A stretch of DNA of 64,000 nucleotides from Sclerurus mexicanus (GCA_013396755.1 VWZF01002210.1:124001-188000), one strand, 5' to 3'; shown: positions 13,983 to 27,560, numbered from the stretch's first letter. The notes: generated from the sequence alone by a model not told the origin. Numbers and translations: made by a program.

Positions 13983-14170
13983 TTAACAGGTAAAGCAAAT
14001 ACCACACACACAAGAGAAGCAATGCAAGGAATTCATTCACTAATTCCCATCAGTAAGCAGGTGTTCAACCATCTTCAGGAAAGCAGGGCTCTAGCACAGA
14101 AAACGGTGACTTGGGAAGACAAATGCCATATCTACAAATGTCCTGCATTTCTTCTTCAGCCTTCCCTTTC

Positions 14171-14842
14171 AGCCCTGAAGAAGGACTTTGGGTTGTTGGT
14201 TGATGAGAAGCTCAATGTGACTCAGCAATGTGTGTTTGTAGCCCAGAATGCCAACCATATCCTGGGCCGCATCAAAAGAAGAGTGGCCAGAGGTACCTGA
14301 ATTTGTCCCTCTTGTGAGACCCTAACTGGAGTATTGTGTCCACTGCTGTTGCCCCCAAACATAAGGAAGACATGAACCTGTTGGAGTGGGCCCAGAGAAG
14401 GGCCACAAAGGTGGTCTGGGAGCTGGAATACCTCCCACAAAAAACAGCTTGAGAAAGTTTGGGTTGTTCAGTCTGGAGAATAGAAGGCTCTAGGGAGACC
14501 TTCCAGCAGCCTTCCAGCATGTAAAGGGGGCCTGTAAGAATGATGGAGGGGGACTTTTTTCAGAGCCATGTAGTGATAGGAAAAGAGCAAAGGGCTTCAC
14601 ACTGAAGGAGGGAAGGTTTAGATTAGATATTAGGAAGAAGTTCTTCACCATGACAGTAGTGAAACACTGGAAGAGTTCCCCAGAGCAGCTGTGGATGTCC
14701 TATCCCTGGAAGTGTTCCAGGCCATGTTGGATGGGGCTTCAGGCAACCTGGTCTGGTGGAAGGGGACCCTGCCCATGGAAGAGGGGTAGAATAATATGAA
14801 CTTTAAGGTCTCTTCCAACCCAAACCATTCTATGATTCTATG
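14171..14842 (+). mobile_element. CR1 LINE fragment nested in the LTR
   Basis: A 5'-truncated CR1 of about 670 bp. Its first part encodes the C-terminal third of the CR1 reverse transcriptase, read in one frame as KKDFGLLVDEKLNVTQQCVF followed by a phrase like NANHILGRIKRRVA; later parts have shifted frames. Next come the usual tail blocks: GAAGTTCTTCACCATGACAG, a variant of the PEQLWMS-type ending, GGTCTCTTCCAACCCAAACC, and two tandem terminal octamers ATTCTATG at 14827-14842. It must be younger than the LTR that it interrupts. It shows no clear target-site duplication, which is common for CR1. Confidence 0.94.
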
Positions 14843-15077
14843 CTGTATGGAATATCCCTTGGATCGGTCCGGGTCAGTTGTCCCAGCTGTGCCCTCTCGC
14901 AACTTCTTGTGCACCCCCAGCCCACTTGCTGGTGGGGTGGAGTCAGAGCCAGAAAAGGCCTTGGCTCTGTGTAAGCCCAGCTCAGCAATCATGGAATCAA
15001 CATTTTTCCCAGCACAAATACAAAATGCAGCCTCATACAGGCTGCTATGAAGAAAATTAACTCTCTAAACCAACACA

Positions 15078-18000
15078 TTCTGATAATTTTTTTTAATAAT
15101 CGTTCTCGTTGCAAGTCTAGACATCTATGATAATTTCAGAAGGATGGGTCCTCTGCAACAGCTGTGGCATTATGCCAACTGACTTGGTTTTTTAACTGCA
15201 TTTTGATTTTTATTTTTTTTTGGTTGGTTTGTTTATTTGGGGTTTATTTTGCACTTGAAATTATTCTAAGCATCTTTCTTCTGCTTTTTTTTCTTATTGC
15301 CTCCTAATGGAAGAGAACACAAAACCATGGTGTTATTCAGCAAAATAGAACTTGTATATTTTGAAACAAGTCACACATGCATCCCTTGAGGTGTCCTGAA
15401 GCTCATTATAACCAAAGTACTGAACTAGGCATTCAGTATTCTAGCATGCAATGCAGTGGTATAAGTTGCAGAGAAAGAATCATGATTGTTTAATTTGAAA
15501 TAATCCTTTTATCTCTGACATCTGTGCTTTGCATGGATATGCTGTATCACTTGAGTATTTTGTGTGATCTGGTAAACAGTGTTCTAATTGTTTTTGCAGA
15601 TTGCTAGTTTAAAAAGCCAGGCACACCTACACAGGGTAGAAAACAGTCATTCTGTAATTAAAAGATGTTGAGCATCAAGCACGTCACAATACCAACTGGA
15701 AAGGCAAGTGGAGTAGGGAAGAGACAGCAATTCCCATACCTTTCTATGCATCTTACTCTGAATATAGGGAGGTATGCTTTTGCCTGTGAATAAACAAACT
15801 AGGGAGTGCTGGTGTAATTCAGCTCAGAATTTGCTGCCTAATATATATGAAATACATGAAGTGTTTTATGTTGAAAGTTAATTTTCAGCACTGGAAATTT
15901 AGCTAGTAAATCCTTCATTTACTACTTGCTATAAACTTTAGCACACAAGAAGATCAGCAAGGATCTTAGATTCTGGTTTCTGGTTCATGCTATATTTGTT
16001 AGTTTTCCTTTCCTTAAAGCCATTGAGATATACATTTGGCCCAGTATTCTTGCAGAAAAACAGATTGTATATGTTTTGAAAGCTGGTTATGGCCATGCCT
16101 TTGTTTTGTTATTCCAGTTGCTACTGTTTCCTGGCAGTCACAGTCACTGTTGTGCTTTCAAAGTTTAAAAGTTCTCTCAATCCTGTAGTACCTTCATTAT
16201 TTTGTTGATTTGGATCTTCACCTACTGCACTGTTGTGCTCTGAATTTTCTCCTGGCATATGAAGGGACAGAATTCTCCCTCTTTCCTTACCCACTGAGTA
16301 CAGATTCTTGCCTTCCCTTCATGAGAGCTGTGCCTTCTGACTAACCTTGAAATCATTTACGTGCTCTTGTACTCTGAATTCTCTGTATTTGCTGTTTTGC
16401 TGTTCAGTTGCATGATAGAGTATAACTGATAGGTTTACATTGCATAGGATTATAATGTAAATTTTTCATAACTTGCACAAGAAATGCAAAAGTAGGAAGC
16501 CCTTTAGTGTGCTTTCTCAGTTGCCTCAAGGTCCTTTAGAATCCTGTTTTAAACCTCACTGCATGGCCCTCTACTTAGATGGGACTTCACTTGCCAAGAT
16601 AGGTGGTTTTTCACTTTCTCTATTGTGCCAATGCTCTTTAGGAACTTGATTCATCTATTGTTATGGTGACTTCATTGACCATTTCAGTGCTCCTTTGCAC
16701 AAAGCCTTAGAGGAACTCTCTTCCCACCAAGGCAGTTTGCGTAGCCTGCCCACTGTGGGTCAGCACAGCAATGTTGACAAGGTAGCCACTTCACCGGAGC
16801 CTGCTTCCCACAGAGACCTGTTACAGTCCCCTTTCCCACAGGCACACTCTTCCTTAAAGCAAATACATATACATTATATATATAATATCTTAATGTTCCC
16901 AAGACTTTGTAAATTATATATAGACTGCTTGTATCATTGTATTTCTTCTTTTTCGAGGAAACCTCATTAGGATAGATGTGAGGTAGCCCCCTGGTTGCCT
17001 TTCTGATGTTCTGGCATCTCAATCACAACACACCTTATAATCATTATTATAACAATGGCTTCAGTATTCACTTAGTATGGCCCCTGCACTGTGATTTTTT
17101 TTTTTAGGTCAGTTTTCATCTACCCTGTGTAAATCTCCTTTCTTGCTAGATGTGGGAAAGCTGTACATAAAGAAGTATTCATAACTCCCACTTCTCCTTA
17201 AGTTCATTCATCTATGAAATCTGTGTTTCACACATGAGTATTAAAAGATATTATTTACATGAGGTAGGTGTGAATTAACCTGTAATGCTTTTGCAGATCT
17301 CTACATCTGTGTGATCATTGAGGCAAATGGGTGACTGTGGTGTCTGTATTAAAGAGAAGCCCCTTCTGTGCAGTTTTGTCATTACTGTAGAGCCTTCTTG
17401 GAGAAGTTTGGAATCCAGAGCTTCTTTGTCTGCCTATCAGGTGGGACTTGTAGTTAAAAGAGAGTTAAAAATGACAACATCTTTTCTGTTGCCCATTCAT
17501 CATGCATGAAGAAGTTGTTTCTCACATAGAAATGTGATACAAAGATAGTGCCTTGCATGCTCTGTATGGCCTTTGGTTATGAACATGGAAACATGGGCAA
17601 ATCTGTAAGAATCAAATTTGCAAAATGTATGATCCACGCAATGAAAAATGTGTTTGAAGGAAAAACAGTATTTAAATCAGAGGGTCACACAACATTTTCT
17701 TGAAATTATAGTTCAATAAAGAAATTGATGCTAATTAGTGTTTAAATTTCTCATCTTGTCAGCTCTGTATGGTGCCTTGTTTGAAGTGAAATGTTTTCAG
17801 ACAGAGCCTTCTAATGCAAAATTTGTTTTCCTTAGTTCTTTGATGTTGTTGTTAAAGGGAAAGGCATAAAAGTGCTTTTTTTTTTGTCAGCAATAGTAGT
17901 AAAGGAATTGATAGGATATTCGTATTACTTTATATGCAAAGCCCCAGAGGTTTTATCAACAACTCTGACCTCTCTTCATCAAGAATGGAGAAAAAATGAT

Positions 18001-19578
18001 TTTTTTTGTTGTATTATAGTTACACCTAGAGGCTCCTTTCAAAATTGGCTTTATCATATTCGACGTTATACATGTCAGTGAGCATCTCTCCTCCAAAAAA
18101 TTCACAAATAGGCCAGGCAAAGACTACAGTAAAACTGATATTGTGGTAAGCTGCTCTGTCTGGATTCCTTTGTGGAACTGAATGCGGCAGTGGCAGCATC
18201 AGCTTAAGGTGAGCTGTAGGAGGAGAAAATGGTGACAGTAAAGGCTTCCTACAAGCACACTGATACTGCACCAACTTGCACTGCTTCTGTACAATATACT
18301 CCTAATGCAGTGTACTATGAAAACACATGTGCTTGCTTTAAATGTTGTGATAGTACAGTGCATTGTAATCTTCTGTTCATCTTGCACGTGGCAGATGCAT
18401 AAACCAAAATATTCCACAAACAAGTGAAACAGAAATAATCAAATATGCACTATAAAATAATAATGCCACAGTGTGTTTATTGGGGAATGTATGTGTGCAT
18501 ATAGACATCATATAAGTCATAAATAAACCGAGATTACATAATATCATACACAAAAGCAGTGTTAAAGTAGCCTTATTAAGGTCACCAACTTTAGCTTTCA
18601 GGAACTAGGAGGTGTTACTTTGAAGGTTTTCTTCCTGGTATCTATTTAATCTTCTTTTCTCCTCTCCTATTCATTCTTTTTGCACAGTCCCTATACCTGC
18701 CTCACTGCACATCATTCAATTCCTGTTCAAATATAACAGTTTATATCCTTGAGTATTCTAAATTATCGTTACAAAATCCAAATGTTTAAATGTTAATAAA
18801 CCTGCCACTAATACTGCTATGAAATTTTATTGATATCATTATCCTCATTTAAGGATAGTTTTTTTCATAGTTTTATTACAAAAAGCACAAAATCAGCTGG
18901 ATTATGAGTGTTGGGAAGTCTAGAACTGAGGCAGATAGATTGCAGTCAAAATAACAATTTATTTGTGTGATCCAAGATCATGCTTCTCTGGGTATTGTTT
19001 GGTTCAAAATATAGCTCCTGCTTGGATCCACAGCTAAGAAGTTTTGACCTGCATCACTTCTGCAAGTTAGAGCCAGACTTTTCAGCTAAGAACTTCAATA
19101 ATTTAAAACACAAATGTTTAACCAACTATGAAAGTTAACATTCTGATTTGTCCAGTGTTCTGTCTACTTACAAACTCAGTATGTACATATAGAATTAAAT
19201 TCACCTTGGCAACATCCTTAAGACATGATATTTTTTCTGCAATATCTCTACAGCTTTCATAAGGACAGCCAAACATGAAACAAATGTCATGACAATTTTG
19301 TGGGTGTTAGTAATCTTCCCCCCAAGGGGAAGTAAATGATATCCAACCACATTTCACATACAGAGTCAAGTAAAGCAGTATCTGGTCTATTTTAAAGATA
19401 TATTATGCAGCTAGCAGCCAGTGTGACACATCATTTTTATTATCTGCCTTATGTCATTGTCAGGAATGAAAACTGTAGGACTACCCACAAATGATGACTG
19501 AGTTAACAGAGCACTCAACAGTAATGGAAAGTTATTTTTCTTTAGGTCAAACAGAGAAGATACTGAAGGTTTAGTGGT
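15078..19578. other. Unassigned AT-rich non-coding DNA
   Basis: No gene or interspersed repeat was recognised. T/G-rich tract near 15205-15250; short TA-rich run near 16866-16890. Confidence 0.55.
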
Positions 19579-19601
19579 GGGGGGTGGGTCTTGGGTTTGG
19601 G
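19579..19601 (+). other. G-quadruplex motif
   Basis: Four G runs (G6, G3, G3, G3) are separated by loops of T, TCTT and TTT. This meets the usual G3+N1-7 rule for intramolecular G4 folding. It sits in a G/T-rich tract (about 19571-19650) inside AT-rich DNA. Confidence 0.75.
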
Positions 19602-20399
19602 TTGGAGGTTTTTTTTCATTTTGGGACACTTTTGTGGCGTTTTGGGTTGCCTTTTTATTTTTCTCCTTTTTGAGACACAGTACAGAAGAAAATTAGTCTT
19701 ACAACCAAAATAGCCTGTATCCTACTTTGTCTATATTGAGCATATGGCCTTCTATTTTAAAAAGGAATTAAATTTTGGTAGCACATACTGAAAGTTTTAA
19801 AGCTTTTTCTCTGAAATAATATAAACACAGTAAAAATAAAGTGTTATGTAAACTCTGGGTGTATCTTTTTTTAAAAAATATCATAATTTCTTTTCGAGAC
19901 ACCCTGATGAATCTTGAGTAGGAATAAGAGACAATAAGTTGGGATACACTTGATGACCAGATTTGAGAAAAATAGAAATCTACACTAAAATAGATTCTTC
20001 TTCTCTATACATAGCACAGATTAGGTAGAATGCAGGATACATCTGGAGACTATTTCAAATGTTATGTTTGTATTAAAGGGTGTTTCATTTCCAGTGTTCT
20101 TAAATAATAATCAGTTACATGAAGATTTTAATTTCTAGATAGATCGATTTATTCTGTATGTATTATTAATGATGAGTTGCAGTTGCATTAATGATGCATC
20201 TTCAGTCAATAAACAGCTTCCAGCAAATATTTGAAAACACTTTCCCATGAATTAATTTGTATTGTATGACATCTGATTTTCTGCTCAGAAGTTTTGTCTC
20301 AAAATAACAATTATTATAATGTGACTCTTGTGTGGAATATCTTTTACTAAGAAACCTAATAATTATTGGTTTCCCTGTGATATTAAATATTTTCCCTTA

Positions 20400-20415
20400 T
20401 GTTTGTTAACAAACA
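20400..20415. other. 16-bp perfect palindrome with FOX-like half-sites
   Basis: TGTTTGTTAACAAACA is a perfect self-complementary sequence. Each half resembles a forkhead factor site, and the centre is GTTAAC. No factor binding can be claimed from sequence alone. Confidence 0.6.
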
Positions 20416-23400
20416 GCCCTACTGTTTATTAACTCAACAATTTGGAAATTTTCAGTCCTCCCTCACATTCTAAAGCAACTCTAAATGTGATATTATAGTG
20501 CTGGAGAGCAGGAAGTGTAGAGAAGCCATCTCATGGCGCTGTCTGCCAATCAATGATAGTCATTAAAAATAAATTCTAATGTGTATTGCTACTCTCAGAT
20601 ATTTTTTTCTCCTTGGATTAGGTTATGTTCCATTTGAGTGTTTCTTCTTCTTTCGCTTGCTGTGTGCTGTAAAAATGTTAAAGCATTCAGGCTATTTTAA
20701 TAATCTTTTTTTAAGTACTGCTAATGCTGTCAGTTGGCTGATCTGCAGAAGAGTGTTATTAGTCAAATGAGTAATTTCCCATGTTCTAGCAATAAGTATA
20801 ATATTTAGAGGTATTAATAGCATCTTCAATTTGGGTAGGTGTTGTGCTGTTATTTCAGCATGTGAGTAGCTTGAAAAGGTTCAAAGTCTTGCTTCCTGAG
20901 GCAGAAATTATTTTTGTGATCTCCAGGCACACCTCTGCCAGTAGTGTGCTTTGGTGGAGGAAGCCAGGGGAGGTGCAGAATGTGCTCCCCTGTTGTTGGC
21001 CATGCGTTTGTGTCTTTCAGTCTGTGACTTGTGCTTAGGTCAAGGGCAAGCTTTGACAAGACTATGCCTTTCTCTGACTGGAGCTAAGGACTGCCTGTTC
21101 AGGCCTAAAGGAACTAATTGTAGTGTTAGTATGGTATGTCAAAACATTTATACAGTCAATATTCATGGATTCTTTAATATAGCACTTGCCTTTAAAGTTT
21201 TCTCAAAGCAAGTAAGCGCAGAACATCACTGATTCTATTTGCAATAATCACCAGCAATGCTGCCTATGGGGCTGTGTGAACACCCACTGTCTGCAGGAAA
21301 TGCTACAGTTGTTCAGCTCTTGCTCTGCCCAATTCAAAACCATCACTATTGTCAGACAATGCATCACCATTAGTGTGACTGCTTAGATGGCAGGGAAATT
21401 TCCTCTTGTCATAGGGTAGAATGTTAAATAGGAAATGTTACTAATGTCAATCTTAAAATCAAATGTTTTCTCTGTGTTTTGTTTTGGTTTTTTTTCTTCT
21501 GTTAGGTAGTGAAAGACCTTCCCCTTGAAGGTCAGGTCCTCCTTGCTACCATTTTGATAAAGAAACTCTTTCATTACTGCAAGACCTGTTTAGCTTATTA
21601 GCACCAAAAATATGATGGACTATCCATCTCTGCTTCTGTTGTGTTGCCACCAAGTGCTGACCATATCTGAATTAAGGAGAAAGCAACGGATCTGCCAGGG
21701 TAGTTAAACATTTAGGAAGTGTAGCCAGGCAGAAGGGATATTCTAATGGTACTGGGGCTGCAAGCAGAGAAATGCTTGTTTTCAGATTTATCTTTTGCAA
21801 TATATAGTTATGATGAAGGTCTGGGTATATTGGCTTGCTGTGCCTGCCTGACAGGTGTATGCAAATCTTTTGTGTGTCCATAGTCAATTCCTTAGCATTT
21901 TATTTGCCTACAAGCATAGAAACTTTAGGAACGTGTTGCTTTCCTCTTTCATAATGTTGGAAACACAGGCTTGGGGCTTTTAATCTCTGATTAATCAGTA
22001 GAGTAAGTAATTTTGCAGGAATGCTGTCTAAATTTAGCTAATTGCATGTGGAGGATAAATCCGTATTCTAAACACAGCCTTCAAAGGCCCTAAGTTCAAA
22101 GGTAGCCATGCTGTGCCTACATAATTCAGACCAGTACCCTGTGTGGAGTATGTATATTAGCTTTAAAGCTAAAAACTCATGTCTACCTGAAGCTAATATT
22201 GCTGGTGACTGTGCCTGTAAAAACAATTTAGACTTTGTGTTATATCATTATGCTTTGTCATGAAGAAATAAAATAGCAATAGTTTTTCTAATTGTGAGCA
22301 AAATTAGTGAATTCTATTACTTTTTTTAATCAGTTCATGTGAATTGGGATTCCATTAAAAATGTTAAGAAGCTCTTTTCTCAAGTTTTCCATATAATTCT
22401 TGTACTGAAATGACCTGTGGTTCACCCCTTCCTTGAAAATGTGGCTAACAAAATATATCTATAGACAGATAGATGTACATATTGCAAATATATGTTACTA
22501 CATAGTCAATTCATTTAAATGTAGAGGCCATTTTTTGAAATACTATGAATATGACAGACTACATCTGTAGAAATATCATGCTTAAGTATTTCTGAACTTC
22601 AGGGGAAACTAGGAGAAATGTTTTGTATGCTGACAGAATACTTGCTCATATAATTTAATGCTTCTGTTACTGAATTATATGAAGGAAAAAGTAAAACTAA
22701 ATCTTCTGGAGCAAATACACTGAATTAAGAAATAGTCACAAGATAGTTCTGCTTTATTGATGTTCATTTTCTTCTTGGGATAGATTTCTGTTTTGGGGTC
22801 TTTGGAGCCACTTTATAGGGCAAGTATTTGGAGTTCAGTCTGCCAGATCAACAAGTGGAAAAGTTAAAAGGAGACCTTCCTTTTGGTATCTCAAGAGATT
22901 TCAGGATAATTTTCCTTTTTAACCCTCTCAGACTAAAGGGGCCGCAAATATGCAGGGAGTGGATGTGCTGGTACCCCAGAGGAGAAAAGTTGCACCTCTT
23001 TCTTTTGTCACAGAAACACTCCTCTGTGGGCTGGAGGGAAGGAAACTCAAGTGGAGAGAGCTCACTTGGCAGGAGATAGGCAAATGTAGGCTTCTGCAAT
23101 TTTATCCTTTACGTCCAATGATAAAAGGCTTTGATTTGGAAAAGTACATTTGAAGGTGCCTTTACTTATGCATTGGGTGGGTTGAATGAGGAAGATCCAA
23201 AGGCCCGTAAGCTTCAGTTAAAATTCCTGGAAGACAGAACACAGTCTGGATTTGTCTCTGAAAGCAGTTAGGGTAGCTCATGAATAATTTTGCATCAAAT
23301 AATTTTTGAGAGAGCACCGTCCTCAGGCCCAAAGACTTTAAATCTTGATTAGATTCAAGCCTCATGGGTTGGTCTTGAAATAAATTTATGTATTCAGTGC

Positions 23401-24526
23401 TAGAAATTAAAAGAAATTGCTGTCTCTTGAAAAATGAGAGTCAGCATGTGTTGAAGAATCCCTTTAATTGTATTTCTAGTCTACATTTTTTTTAATTCAC
23501 TTAGCATAATCTTCATTGCTGTCTCCAAAATAAAACTTAGTTAATTGGCTGCTGAAGGTGAACAGGCTCTGACGTAGTTGCAGCATGACTCTTTCAGTGA
23601 CAAGATGGGCAGTGGGCTGTATCCTCCGTGCAGAGCTATCAGGACACGCATATTGCTGCTGGCAAGAGTTACTGCACTTTCCATTATAATACTTGCTTTT
23701 CTTCTGTCTGTATTCCAGACAAGTACTGAATATTTGTATGTGTTTTCACACACAGCTCTGTCAGCATATTTTGTCACTGTGCAAACCCCCCGCCTTTCTT
23801 TGCAATAGCTGCTAAACATCAAACGGCACAATGTTTTTTGCAGTGAAGGTCAGATGACACTGTTTGAAGCCACCAAACGAGTCTTCAGCTTTGGCCAGAA
23901 ATGTATTTTTAAACTAGTTCATGGTGCTAGACTGGCAATGTAAGTAGTGCAGAAGAGTCATAGGTGATATTAAAGTAATAACTCAGTAATTCCGTTCTTG
24001 TTATTCACTGCATATCAAGTTGCAATAGAAATAATCATTAAAAATAGTTTTATAAAAGACCCTTCATTAAACGGAATTAAAAAGCTGAGAAGTTCAGATC
24101 AAACTTAGTTGCATGATTTTAAATACTTTAGAATAACTTCACAATAAGTTATTTAAAATAAGATAGGTCCTTTGTGAAAAGTGTTATTAGTGGAGTCCTT
24201 GAAGCAAGTGCTGGAAAATGTCTTTTTCATTACTTCAGAGGCAGCATTAAAGTACCATGAAATTCAGAGCTTCTGGTTTTATTACAGATATTTTTATTCT
24301 ACTTTTTAAGCATTTCCCTTATAGGCCTTATATCTAACAGCCAGCATTTTAAGAGAACTGATATACCTGGAGATGGATCACCAAGTGATCATTTAATAGG
24401 AAGTTCAATCCATCAGATTTTCGGAGTATTGTAAATACTTGTGTATCACTAACTTGTGTTAAAAATATATTTGGTTTTAATTACAATTGTAGTATACATG
24501 AAACTTGCTTTTGTAAAAGGAAGTTG

Positions 24527-24559
24527 TAAATTTAGCTGATCTCTAGCCAGCTAAATTTA
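24527..24559. repeat. Inverted repeat, 12-bp stem
   Basis: The arms TAAATTTAGCTG (24527-24538) and CAGCTAAATTTA (24548-24559) are perfectly complementary around a 9-nt spacer. This is too short for a microRNA precursor. Confidence 0.85.
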
Positions 24560-27049
24560 TTGGATCTTTTGATTTATTATTTTTTTGCAGTTAGATGGGT
24601 CTTTTACAAGTTAAATGAAATTATTAGTTTGTCTAATATGAATGAATAAACTTCTAGACATCATTTCAATTATGGTACTTGGTCATGATAGGAAATTTTC
24701 TCTCCTGTTGCAGTGTCATCTGCAGTCTGTAGAAGAAAAGATTTGCATTTTAATCCTCCCTGGAGACAGGTTATAAGAAAGAAGAATTAGTAGGTAAAAT
24801 GGAGCATGTCTGAAATAAAGCGCTTGTGTTGAATGTCCATCCTACCATGAGGCTTCCCTTGCCAGAAAATTCACTGAAGCAATATTTTTTCAGACTTTCA
24901 GGTTATTTGCAGTAGCTGTGGCTGATGACTCCAAGAACACAGCTGCTAACACCTGGGTTATAAATAGGGGTAACTGCAGAGGAAGAGCAGATACATACCT
25001 GTCTCTAAGCCAAAACATTTTATTCAAGGAGCACTTTCAGAAAAAAAAAAACAGACTAGGACAATGGGAACAGTTTCTAAGAAATATGCTTAAATGGCAC
25101 TGTGCCAGGGCAAGGCAAGAGTGGTTACAAAGTAAGAGCAAACAAAGACTTTGCTTAGTATTCAGAGCTATGGCTTACAGGAATCCTAAATGATGGAGGA
25201 TCTGGGCAACTCATGCAGCTAGATGGGCATTGCCACGTATTGCTATGGCAATTTTTCTCTCTTAAAAAATTATGAAGGACTATGGTATTACAAGCCTCTT
25301 CTTTTGTAAAATATGAGTGCCTGCCTAGTACAATGAGGCAGATGTATTGTTCTTTTCTTCAGCTGCTGGTCAGGTGACTGCTCTTTGAATATGTTGGTCA
25401 GTGTTAACATTACAGAAAAGTATCTTATAGCCGTAGTGCTTTGTTGTCTTCTCTCACCATGATAAAGGCCAAGGCATAGTGAAGACTGGTCAGGGCTTGG
25501 TTGGTAGGTCAGTTACTTGACTGAGATGATTCATAGGACTGGTTGGGGAAGGAAAAAGTGGGTAAATGATTATGTTAAGAAAATATTGCATAAAGTTTTT
25601 CCACTTGGGAAAGTTATAAATCTGAGGTTTGATCACTTGGAGTCTTGGCATTCTATTTCACCTTTCATAAAGTTCTTCCAGAAGTAACAACTACCAATGT
25701 GCAGTCCAAATTTAACCTCAGGTCTCTGACTGTGTTGCAGTGCTTCTAAAACAGTGAAATCACATCCTCCTGAAATATTGTCTGGTGTTATTGCATTTTA
25801 TAAAATAATTGTTCCTTCTTCCCTAAAACATATGTATTGAAGGAGAAATAGGTAAATTGCTTCTGACAGAATAATTTTAGGCAAGCTAGAAAGGAAATAA
25901 GGTTGCCTAATGCTTTCCATTATTAAAGTCTGCTTCCTGTAGCTTACAGTTTTACCAGACTTAAATTTCTGCTTTGGAGTTTTCCTTGCTTGATCTGTCT
26001 TAGGCCATTTTTTTCACCATATTAAAAATGAAACTTGAGACTGCATGTATAAACTGTTTTCACTGAACAAAATTCACAAGTATTATATACACCTATAATT
26101 ATAAGACCAGATCATTGGAAACAAATTTGGTTTGAGTTGGTGGACTGAACTCTAAAAATGTTGTGAACTCTTGCATGGTTTTAACAAGGTGAAAGACTTC
26201 AATAAAATTAATGTGGCAGTCTTGCATTTGGATAATGTAAAAAGTACCTGAAAACTGAGAAGTCAAAAGTTAACAAATATTATATTCTGTATAATGTTCT
26301 TTCCATAAATTTAGTCAGTTCTTAGTATGATGAATTCATAAGCTTCAAACTAATTCATTTGTTCAGTCACCAACAAGGTAGGGGAACCACACAGAGGAAA
26401 AGCATTGGTCTCTATTTCATTTGATCACATTATTGTAGTTGGGAGGCAAAGTTATCTAGATTAATTTTCATTCATTTCTATGAGATTGTATGAAATATCA
26501 CTTGCAAATATTATTCCAATTGACTTAAATATTCTTTAATGGATGAAAAACTGACAGGCAGTAACCAAAAACTACTGAATGATCAATAACAATGCGCTGA
26601 TTACAAGAAGCAGGATCTATTGTGGGCAACACCAGTTGTTGGTACCCCTGTTTATGCTGAGTGAAGAGTTTCAGTAGTTATTTCTTGAAGAAAAAAAAAA
26701 GCATAATTATAAAACATGTCAATTACACTAAACTAAAAGAAAAAATAAGAAACGGAATAAAAAACAACAATCAATACACAGAGGCAATAACAATTCAAGT
26801 CTTTTATGCAACATGGATAAGAAAAATAGATGCAGATTTAGTTTAAAAACAAATCTTGTCATGGTTGGGGAGATTTTTTTTTTTTGTAGTAAAGATATAG
26901 TTTGGCATTATCAGGCGCTAGTGCAACAGCATCAAAGCTGCACAGCTTGGTGTTAGAAAGTTGTACAAAGAAAGTGGAAATCACAAGTTGAACCTACAAT
27001 AGTGAATCATTGGCTAGAGATTGATCTCTAACTTGAAGAATAAAGAGGT

Positions 27050-27560
27050 CTAGAGTGCCTGAAGTCCACAGCACTCACATGAATCCCCTTTAGAATGACT
27101 TGATGCTGTTCCTGCTGTGTACTCACTGATCTCCCTCAGGTTACACACGGTACCCCTGCCCCTCCCAGGCACACTGTATGAGCACTGGATGTGGGAGGAG
27201 TTCAGTTTGTAACAGTAAACAGAGAGCAAACTGTCACAGCCCACCAGGCTGGTGGTTTACAGCACAGTGGTGAAGGCAGCAGTAGTCAGCTTCTCCAGCA
27301 GGGAAGCTGGTCCTGGCAGAAGGTGACATTAAGTGGTGCTGCCTCATTCATACTGCCCTTTGGAAGGAGAAGATGAAGAAAATCCCCACTACTTCATCTC
27401 AGTTGTGTCTGAGTGAACACTTTCTTTGAAGAAAGTGACACAGATGGTCAGCAGGACATGACCTCTTATCAAGCTAGAGATCTGTGTTGTTGGGTGTGGC
27501 AACTGTGCCTACTCAGAGTTGTTTGTGTGGGCTGGAATGAGTTTGAGCCTGATTGTTCTC
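27050..27560. other. GC-richer unclassified block
   Basis: About 500 bp that is visibly richer in G and C than its surroundings, with few CpGs. It might be an old LTR or another degraded element, but I could not match it to a family and no TG...CA ends were located. No coding pattern was seen. Confidence 0.35.

Larger units (their letters stand above)
13856..15077 (-). mobile_element. ERVL-type solo LTR, split by a nested CR1
   Basis: A long terminal repeat of an avian endogenous retrovirus, without internal genes. The two LTR parts are 13856-14170 and 14843-15077, about 550 bp in all, with a CR1 in between. The left end reads TGTCTTATAG and then CAGCTGGCAACTAAACCCCA; the right end reads GAAGAAAATTAACTCTC and closes in ACACA. 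Blocks such as GGGATGGGGAGAGAATCAGA, GGAATATCCCTTGG and CAACTTCTTGTGCACCCCCA are, from memory, typical of a widespread bird LTR family. The minus orientation is inferred from where the family keeps its polyadenylation region (13940-14000 side). The TATA-bearing part of U3 seems to be missing at the CR1 junction. No clear target-site duplication was found. Confidence 0.82.
19602..27049. other. Unassigned AT-rich non-coding DNA
   Basis: No gene or interspersed repeat was recognised. Two inverted-repeat structures at 20400-20415 and 24527-24559 are listed separately. The part 20100-20460 is rich in TAAT/ATTA sites. Confidence 0.55.

Noticed and set aside
23844..23923. Possible 80-bp exon: TTTTTTGCAG acceptor, open frame, GT after 23923
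   Set aside because: The donor is a poor match, no protein similarity comes to mind, and no partner exon was found.
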